Part shown: one piece after another, positions 55,636 through 64,000 of the stretch
How positions within the stretch are numbered: position 1 is the stretch's first letter
Layout of the letters: every line of letters begins with the position of its first letter
Assembly (NCBI GenBank): GCA_026936325.1
Contig: JAPTHN010000025.1
Location: forward strand, 6,766,001 to 6,830,000
DNA: 64,000 nucleotides
Origin: Platynereis dumerilii
Lineage: Eukaryota > Annelida > Polychaeta > Phyllodocida > Nereididae
Direction of reading: 5' to 3'
The notes under the pieces: generated by a model
Seen by the model: only the letters and a program-made list of their open reading frames with translations
Database searches by the model: none
What the model was told of the DNA's origin: nothing
Made by a program: the position numbers and the translations under genes

Positions 55636-57830
55636 TTTTGTAAGGGTAAGACCGGATCAGCAACGCTGTTTTTCAACTAGGCCCTTAGGAATCAGAACAA
55701 GAACAAGTGTAATAAAAAATCAGCACAGCAGTACAATGAATAAAAAAGTAACAAGTAAAAACATGCTATAAAACAGTAATATCGGTAAAGAGTGTTTAAA
55801 AACTGTAAAGCAAATGACACAATCCCTAAAAACAACAAAAAATTGGCTCATTCTTAACTACAAAATTAATTATTATTCTTAATATAACTTTTCAACATTC
55901 TTTTAAACTTATTGATATCACGGCAATCTTTCAAGAATGCTGGCAACCGATTCCATTCCTTTGCTCCATTATAAAATAACATCTTTTTCTGAAACTCAGT
56001 TTCAGGTAAACTCAAGTACAAATTCATATCATGTTTCCTTGTTATCTTATTGGAAACCTCAAACTCAAACACAACATTATTGGTAAGATAGTTCGGTGCT
56101 AAACCATGTACGTATTTGAAAATTAATAAAACTTGAAAATAGAGAAAGCGCTCACGAATGTTCATCCAACCTAGATAGGATACAAGATCTAGACCTCTTA
56201 CATTTACATAGTCAAAGTTTCTTTCAATTATTCGAGCACAATGGTTCTGTAGTCTCTGTACTTTATCTAAATTAAACTGACTTGTACTTCCCCATACAGA
56301 AATGGCATAGTCAATGCAAGGTTGTATGGTTGCGTTATATATTTTGATAAGGATCGTTTTATGAAGCACTTTATTGAGTCTTGCTAATTTAGAAATTTTA
56401 AAAGACAGCTTTTTGCATAATTTAGTGATGTTGACATTCCAGGTAAGGGTCAATGTCCAATCCTAGATATTTCAATACATTAACTTGATTTATCCGACAA
56501 TCATTTATAGCAATATCAAGAGTGCAGTTTGATGTATTTCTTCTCGGATTAATAATCATAGAACACGACTTATCAGTATTGATTACAATATTGTTGCCTT
56601 GATACCATTTACACATCATTTACACAACTTTGCAGTCTGTCCTGGACATCAGCTACTGAATTTCCATTACAATAAATTAAAGTGTCATCAGCATACAGAT
56701 TTGCTGTGGCAATACCAACATGCTGGCTGATGTCATTAACAAAAATAACAAATAACAATGGTCCTAGTATAGAACCTTGAGGCCCCCCTATGGAAATATT
56801 TTGTGGGTCAGACACTTTGCCATTAAACTTAACAATCTGATTTCTATGTGTTAGATAAGAGTTCAACCAGTCATATTCCATATCAGTAATCCCATAAAAT
56901 TTAATTTTGGCTAAAAGGAGATCATGATCAATAGAGTCAAAACATTTTCTTGATCAAATGAACAGATTCCTGTATAAGTCTTGCTGCAAATATTATCAAT
57001 ACAGTCATCAATTACACGATGGAGGGCTGTCTGAGTATTATGTCCTTTAAGGTAAGCAGATTGGTCAGGTGTTATAAAATTATTAATAATGAAATATTTA
57101 AGTAATTGTGAGTGGACTTGCGATTCAAGAATTTTTGCAATGTGTCCAATTACTGAAATTGGTCTGTAGTTATTCATATCAGAGATGTCAACCTTGTCTT
57201 TGTACACAGGGGTGACTCGAGCAAACTTCCAGTCTTCTAACACAATAGAGGTGGTCAATGAAACATTAAACAGTTTACAAAGACTAGTAATGGAGTAATA
57301 ATATAACGGCTGCAATACAGTAAATTGCAGTCAAAACCTAATACATCATTTCTGGGGTCAGGACCTAATTTATGTAAGTTATCAAGAACACATTTTTCAT
57401 TAATGTGACTGAAAGCAAACTTAAATTTACAAGGCGGCTGTTTCCATGGAATATTTTCAGGCCTATACTTTGAGTATCTGCAAAAACATTTTTCCCTATA
57501 GAGCTAAAATAGCTATTAAACAACGTGGGAGTCAAATTAGATGGTGGCTCAGTGTGATGTTTGGATCTTGTGGCCTCATTTATAATTTTCCAAGTCTTTC
57601 TAGAATTTCCTGCACATGAACTAAGTTTATCTTGATAATAAGTACTCCTGCCTCTTCGAATATCACTTGTGATTTCATTTCTCAAATTCTTATATTCTGC
57701 AAACATGACTTGGTCATTGTTTTTAATAGCTTTCCTCTTGAGATAATCCCTTCTGTACATTTTACTGACTATGAAATATGGGTTTCGTACATGAAATTGA
57801 TGCAGAATTTAAGTTCCTAGTATCTTTAGA
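55636..57830 (-). mobile_element. CR1/L2-like LINE, 5'-truncated and frame-broken
   Basis: Minus-strand frames in order: a pre-RT region (57760-57365), RT start with NNYRPISVIGHIAKILE (57315-56911), the GGPQGSILGPLLF and LYADDTLIY core (56881-56609), SCSMIINPRR and VLKYLGLDID (56619-56422), and the C-terminal region (56453-55866) with YNATIQPCIDYA, ARIIERNF and GAKEWNRLP. At least four frame changes separate them. The endonuclease is absent. The 3' end near 55640 has GGCCTAGTTGAAAAACAGC and a TTACCCTTACA end. It lies in the long intron of gene 2. Confidence 0.88.
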
Positions 57831-60370
57831 ATGATTATTTCAAAATGATTGCCTTGATTTGTCTGTCATCTTGAAAGTTCAGATCAAATAAAAAAAATTA
57901 TTGTTGGTTCACATCAAAGACCATTTGAAGCGGTCATCTGGAGTCCTGTCAACAGGTCAACACCTTCCAATCCGTTTCAAATCCACAGAAGCAACATTGA
58001 AGAAAAATATGAAGCACCCACGACAGATATGATTGTCCTACCTTAATTCTCACCCCATCAAACAACCATGCCAACAGCTGTAACCCACTTCATCCGTAAC
58101 AGACCAAAGGACAAAACTTTTGAAGACAATGACATGATTTGAGTTCTCAATGAGTATTGCCAAGGGTGCACAATGCTGGGGCAAACTTATTGGTTGAGTT
58201 TTAATCATTGAAAAATTGCCACAAACATGACCTTGTGCTTACAGGTACTCCTGAAAAGATAGGAGGAACCTGCTTAAGGAGACAAAAGTCTTGGTGTAAT
58301 TTGACAATATTATTTTCAGTTATCACCCTGTTCAATTGGGACATCTGGCACAAACAATACAACGGGAAGGAACCATGCATTTTGCAGGTGAACTGGAATG
58401 TCACTTTATCATGTTGATTCATTGTAGTTTACAATAATTTTATTTACAGACATTCTTATTCTGGTGGCTATTTCCAGCATCTTCACGTGATTTCTCTCTA
58501 CAATTCTAAAATATAAATATACGATATAAATATATAATATTGTTCCCAGCAGCAAAAGTATCTCGAACATTTCACCACATGGAGCTTTGTGTGACCTGCG
58601 ATTAAAGACAGACAGGTGGTTTTCCCTTACAATGCCTAATTCCCAACACACATCACAAGCAAACATAAATTTGAAAAAAAAAAACTTTAATCAGCCAATT
58701 AATTTTGTTATTGACATGATGCGAAGATTATTTGTTACAGGTTCATATGTTGTATCTTGTGAGGAGAGAAAAAAATTTAAAAAACATGCACAGCAACAAT
58801 ATCTTCAAATGTGAATTGGCGAGAGCATCACATACATTAATTGTTGTTCTGGAGAGGACAATCACCTTGACACATGTTGATACAGGATCTCAAGAGCTTG
58901 TGTTTGTGTTAAAGCAATGAAACCTGAGGTCTTTGTCACACAATATGATCATTTTAGAGAATCAAGTGTAAGGCGAGGTTTTGACATACATGTATAATGT
59001 AGGCTAAAACAACCACACTTCATTTCTGGCAAAACAACTTCAATTGCAATTTCCCTGTTTCTTGGGAATGACTATACCTGGTGCACATATAGGACAAGTT
59101 GAACGATTAGTAGGGACGTTTACAAGGAACGACTGGACGCTGTGAATTCTGGAGCCAATATGATTTATTGGTACAGGTTGACACCAGGAGGCGATGACTA
59201 GTAGTTTACAGATAAAACTATAGGTGGCCAAATCCAGATACAGTAAAATCTCTACAACGTAAATACAGTAAAACTGCCACACAAGTTGCTAATGCTTTGA
59301 TCTTAAATGGTTGTCAAAATGGAAATTCACTGTTATTAACAGGGCAATAAGAAACTCTGAACAGCCGCTGGAGGTTCGTCCAAGTAGTTATGCATTTAAT
59401 GTTACAAGTGTAAAAGCAGCAGGTAAGCCAGCAGGTCCTGAATTCTGTCAGGCTCATTGACCATTTGACGGTGTTCAGATCTCATTGACAGCTAATTATG
59501 CGGAGTCACTTAAACAACACTTGGGCAGTTGTTTGAAATTGTGTGGTCCAATAATGCAACAGTAACACTTGATTTCAAGTAATGTAAACATTTGCTTTTT
59601 GTTTTTAGTCTGCCACAAGTGCACGGGTGGATTCGCCTGTATATGTATGGGCCTCTCATACCTAATGAATAAGAGTCTGAAACAAGTCCATTAAAAAAAG
59701 TAAACAAAAGGACTTCTGAAGACTGAACATGATGTTTTAACCATGTTTTGCACACTACCTGCAGTGTTTCATGATCCTTGCAATCATCCCTCACCATCTA
59801 GCACACTGGTTGGAGCTGACACATCTGTAGTTCCATAAAATCCATGAATTTTTACAGGTAGTTGCATCATCTATAGTGATGGGCCTCAATCAGCAGAGAG
59901 GAAGTGCCAATCAGGGTTCACTGGTTTACAAGAGAGCGCAGCACCTGTCAGTTGCCTGACAAGAAAATCACAGGACTCATGCAATTGAGAGTACCAATGA
60001 ACTGGAGAGTACTAGGCAGTGCTGACCTCTTTGGTAATTTTAAAACTTGATAGTCATATGACCAGTGTAAGGCCTTGACCCAGCAGTCCTCAATCGGGGC
60101 ATGCCCCGGTTTTGTGAAACCGGATTTGGAGTGGGGACAGGAACGAGGACAGTAGGTGACTATCACTCACGAGGGCCAAACAGGTTGAACTGTCACCCGA
60201 ATACACCAATCAATAATAATTATTGTTTTATAACACCTCCTCCCAAGTGCAAGAACCAAAAAAAAATTTGTTTATCTTATACCTGAATCCAGCAAAAAAA
60301 TTTATTTTTTTCCATGGAAATTTTTTTTTTTGGAATTAAAAAAAAAAAAAAAATTTTTTTAAAATTTACT
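57831..60370. other. No supported gene
   Basis: Short frames occur (a hydrophobic one at 58409-58666 on the minus strand is the most protein-like), but none has clear splice edges or a known motif. A/T homopolymer runs fill 60290-60365. Confidence 0.35.
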
Positions 60371-60379
60371 AAGTATTGC

Positions 60380-60470
60380 TTTGATGTTGACTGGGCAACA
60401 GTTTCATGAACTGTTGACTGGGCAACAGTTCCGAAGGGTACTGTTTACTGGTCAACAGTACCTTTGCTGG
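60380..60470. repeat. 32-bp tandem motif, three copies
   Basis: TTGACTGGGCAACAGTT at about 60386 and 60413, then TTTACTGGTCAACAGTA at 60444. Units alternate with short inverted AACTGTT pieces. Confidence 0.6.
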
Positions 60471-61246
60471 GTCATCAGTCATTTCTGACTCATGTCATGT
60501 GACCTCACTTCAGCCAATCAGAGAAGAGCTTACATCAGTGAGGTGTTATGATTAAAATTGACACATCTTTGTCATAGACTATGTGAAGTTCAAGTGCTAT
60601 CTAATAGGCCATGTGAGCATGGAAAACTATGAACACACGCATGCGCAATTGACATGTTTAGCTGACCCTTGACCTCAGGAATAGAAGCCAATTTATACTC
60701 TGTATTAATTTGTTTTTGTATTAGTGGGCAACCAAAAGTTTATGCTCGCGATTTAAAATTCAGATGAGGCTGTAAGCTTAGTTTTAATGAGATTGGTGAG
60801 GAGGGGCGATCTAGAAAGTGGTCATAAGTTTTGGTAATTTCTTCAGTAAGAGCTGCTGCTTCACGCGCTAAAAATGGAAGTGAAATACCGTCAACCTGAC
60901 ATTACAGAGCATTTTTTTTTAAGGGATTTTCGACTGGGAGAAAGATGAAACTTTGGAGCGTCAATGCTGCGTCATGATATGGGACCTTTATAGAATAGTA
61001 GCTGTACAAGTAGATACATTAGATATACTTATAATGATTTGCTTGCATAAGGGAGTGTAAACTTTTGAGCTGACTGCTAATTTAGGAGTTGTGCCGATTG
61101 CCACAAAAATAAGTTTGACATGTTTTAAAAAGTAAAGACAGAAGAAGCCTTGGTTTCGAATGCACCCCAGAACAGGCAGAACTACAAATTAAAACCAACA
61201 AATGTATACCTTGATGAGTCTCTGGAAATTTTTTTTTCCTCCCAGT

Positions 61247-61575
61247 GATGCCAATTAGCAAATAACTATGAGACCAAATCTGACCACTGGGAGACCATAA
61301 TTATGGTCTCTCAGTTAGGCCTACTATATATGTTAATAAATGCACTGCCTGACAAACTTGTACTGAAATACAAAATGGAGAGAAAGCAGATGTTAGAAAT
61401 ACACATCCCATCTCTGAGGCAATCGTACGAGAAAACATTTTTGGCCTACTTGGTTTTTATGAAAACTGATGATCTTGGGCGGATAACAGTGCATTTTTTA
61501 ACATAGTAACTGGGAGACTAAATGGTATCCCAGTGGGCAGATTTGGCCTCCAAGTCATTGCCAAATTGGCATCTC
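61247..61575. repeat. MITE with 60-70-bp inverted arms
   Basis: GATGCCAATT at the left is inverted as AATTGGCATC at the right. Arms also share GCCAAATCTG.CCACTGGGA. Non-coding; the 67-residue frame inside is fortuitous. Confidence 0.65.
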
Positions 61576-61693
61576 GGGGAGACCAACTTTTTCCAGAGAC
61601 GCTTATCAACTTATCATTTGGTTGCACTAATTTGCAGTTCTTGAGTGCATTTCACACCAAGGCTTATTCACTTTCTCCACAATAATATAAGTA

Positions 61694-62717
61694 TACACTA
61701 CTCTCCAAAAGTTTGAATACACCAGAAAAGGTTACACTGTAAATTATGAAATTTTGAGTTAGCTCAAATGATTGAGTGAGACGGTTGCACAATTCGTTTG
61801 AGCCATGATAGCTGGCTGTTTTGAGTTATGATAATCTTTATGTCATTATAACTTGCAAACAACGAGCTATCTTGGCTCAAGGGAATTGTGCAATTATCTC
61901 ACTCAATCAATTAAGCTCAAAATTCAAAATTTAAAGTTTAGATTCCCTTAAAAAAATACCTCATCTTCAACACAACATTTGTTTTATACTTACATCATAC
62001 AATATGGAAATTCACATTCAGGCCATAATGTGTCCATATTTCATGGTTTTAGATCATTTTGTTATAAATTTATATAAATTTCTCGATATCCGATTTTTTT
62101 CATTTTTTTATGAAAAGCTATAAAAGCAGTTATCTTCCATATTTATGAATTTTTTTTTTTTTTTACGCTTTTCCAATGGTTTGTCATGATTTTACAAGTA
62201 GTTTCAGACCAAAAAAAATATCAGTTGAAAATTGGACAAAAATACAGATTTTGGCTAGTTTTGGGACAAAAAAATGCTGAAACAGCTCAAATAAAATAAT
62301 TTTCACTGGAGAAGATACATTCTGTGATTATACTTCATGATGACCCGAAATTATCTAAATTTTGTATTTTTGAGTGGTCAATGTCCAATTTTTAAACTGT
62401 CTTTTTTGGGTTTAAAATAACTGTTACGATCATGTTACAACTCTGAAAACACTTAAATATGATTAAATTTCATAAACCTAGAAGATAACTGAGCTGTGAC
62501 ATTTTTTTTATAAAATACCAAAATTTGGGATATTGAGAAAGGCCATAAATTTCAACCAAAATTACCTAAAATGACAAAATAAAGACAACTTCTGACTTCA
62601 ATGTGACTTCTTATGTTGTTTGATGTAAATATTAAATAAAAATTCCATTCAAAATAAAGTATTTTTTAAAGAAACTCTACTTATCCAGGTGTATTCAAAC
62701 TTTTGGAGGGTAGTGTA
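61694..62717. mobile_element. Mariner-type non-autonomous element
   Basis: 30-bp inverted ends start TACACTAC and share CCAAAAGTTTGAATACACC; TA flanks both sides. This end type is common in Tc1/mariner families. AT-rich interior, no transposase. A CACTG MITE has inserted near its left end. Confidence 0.85.
61735..61938. mobile_element. CACTG-ended MITE nested in the mariner element
   Basis: CACTGTAAAT..GAAATTTTGAG and GAGTGAGACGGTTGCACAA match the family at 16237 and 53402. Right-arm motifs are present (ATCTCACTCAATCAATTAAG), but the last bases are decayed. Confidence 0.65.
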
Positions 62718-63079
62718 TAAATATATATTTCTGCTTGTTTCATCTTTCCGATTTCTGATTTAAATGCAATTTTGTCTAGACTCATATCTTGTGAACCACC
62801 TAAATTGGTAGCCAGCTCAACAGTTCTATTGTAATGGTAGTGGATCTACGCGTACAGCTGCTGTCTATAAATGTCACGCATCATGACGCTACCAAATTAT
62901 GTTAGTCTCTCAGTAGAAAAGCCTTAAAAAATGCTCCGGCGGATAAAGTAGTTTTTGCACTGAAGATTGCCAAATGCTCAGGTAGACAAGCTCTCTGAAA
63001 TCAAACTTTGCCCAGAAAATTATTTCAGCAACATGAATATCACATACCAAATTTAAGATGTCAGCCAAAATTTAGGCTT
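62718..63079. other. No gene seen
   Basis: Unique-looking DNA between a mariner element and a SINE. Confidence 0.4.
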
Positions 63080-63352
63080 TGTTTTTGTTTGTTTGTGTTT
63101 TATGCCTCTGCAGCACCTTAGTGGGCTATATCGAAGCAGGCGATCGCCGTATGATGATGAGATGAGAAGACTGTGAGTCTGGTACATACCCTATTAATTC
63201 AGGGATGCCCAGGGTCTTTCAGTTGCCCCAGCATAGATCACTGGATACAACCCGCCTCCATTTAATGTCCCATGGGCTCGGACTAAATTGAGTTCCGGGG
63301 TGGGATTCGTACCCACGCCCTCAGAGCCAGTGGTTGTGCGAACAAGCACACC
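63080..63352 (-). repeat. tRNA-derived SINE, minus strand
   Basis: On the minus strand the head at about 63352 contains GGCTCTGAGGGCGTGGGTAC and a B box GGTACGAATCCCACC. The body runs to a T-rich GTTTGTTTGTG stretch (plus strand) at 63082. A-box match is weak. Confidence 0.55.
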
Positions 63353-63490
63353 AAAATTTAGGCAAGTTCAAGACAAGTGGACTGTTAGGATATGATAGAG
63401 TATGTTGTTCTTACCAGTCTACTCGAAAAAAACCTTATATTTGACTAATAATTATTGAATATCAAACTTGTGACTTAAAAACAATCTTAC

Positions 63491-63539
63491 CAGATGATCG
63501 TCAATAAAAGTCCAATAGTCAGTTTCTCTCTGTGTTTGA
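63491..63539 (-). CDS. Gene 2, transmembrane exon, first part
   Basis: 49-nt exon between acceptor TTTTATTGCAG and donor GTAAGA. The frame gives KHREKLTIGLLLTII, basic residues followed by a hydrophobic stretch. It ends in phase 2 and joins 49654 in frame to make one continuous membrane segment of about 26 residues. The intron would be 13.8 kb. The upstream exon must end in phase 1; a candidate at 63585-63621 fits but is weak. Confidence 0.5.
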
Positions 63540-64000
63540 CTGCAATAAAATAATAATATCATTAAATTTCATATATACGCCTACCTAACTGGAGAGCTGC
63601 ACAAATGGCATAGCGACCCAACTGTAAAGAACATGTATCAAATCCTTTTAAAATGTATTTATGTATATTTGTAAATTTATGAAAGGATTATAAGTATCTG
63701 TATTTGTATTAATTTGAATAATTGTATCTAAAATTATTTGAACCCAACCCCTGCTTACAGGTGGATATACTGTAAAACGGGTTCATATTTCATTATATAC
63801 ATTAGACAGATACAGCCTGAAGAAGAAGCTGAAAAAGAAAAGGATGAAAATGAAGAAGAAGAAACAGAAGATTAATCGAAAGTATTCATAAATGAAGACT
63901 TGACAAAAACAAGATCATATTTGCTTTGGCTGGCTGGACAGAAGAAAAAGAACAATCTTATTGACTGTTGGTCATTTAATGGTAACATAGGCCCGTTTTC

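Noticed and set aside
63585-63621. 37-nt micro-exon before the gene 2 membrane exon
   Set aside because: Phase fits (LGRYAICAALQL joining V), but such a short match can arise by chance.
63804-63873. Acidic plus-strand stretch QPEEEAEKEKDENEEEE ending in TAA
   Set aside because: GAA-rich low complexity; on the minus strand the same bases look like a pyrimidine tract. No coding context.

Overview
The window is metazoan nuclear DNA, most likely from a marine invertebrate. It is AT-rich and intron-rich, with no operons, and is packed with transposons: a Mag-type Ty3/gypsy element, a two-gene Harbinger, EnSpm/CACTA-like elements, CR1/L2-like LINEs, tRNA-derived SINEs, Tc1/mariner-type elements and GATA microsatellites. 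I cannot name the species.

Host genes are sparse and on the minus strand. Gene 1 (17606 down to 4413) is a secreted or membrane immunoglobulin protein: a signal-peptide exon, a 12.65-kb intron, then one V-type Ig domain split over two exons, with every junction in phase 1. It probably continues past the left edge. Gene 2 (63539 down to 47419) is a tentative small protein with one transmembrane segment assembled from two exons and a coiled-coil tail ending in a stop. Its 5' end is unresolved.

Layout. 0-9.8 kb: palindromic MITEs, SINE and LINE fragments, and Ig exons 2 and 3. 9.8-15.5 kb: an old LTR element inside intron 1 of gene 1, with a CTAG target duplication. 15.5-19.5 kb: dispersed repeats, a CACTG-ended element, Ig exon 1, a SINE and a LINE 3' end. 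19.5-26.4 kb: a Harbinger with convergent Myb-like and transposase genes, each with a TATA box, whose 3' flanks are inverted copies of one module. The transposase gene is split by a 1.67-kb TA-flanked insertion. 27.0-27.7 kb: the 3' end of another LTR element. 28.0-43.5 kb: a nest, in which a young gypsy element (168-bp LTRs, TTCAC target duplication) is split by a 9.9-kb CACTG-ended transposon that itself holds a SINE pair, a 2.1-kb satellite, a foldback mariner-like element and broken transposon exons. 43.5-64 kb: gene 2 exons, a CR1/L2-like LINE and many short inverted-repeat elements.

Most of the sequence is therefore explained by layered transposition into the introns and flanks of two minus-strand host genes. 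All calls come from reading the sequence; no database search was run.
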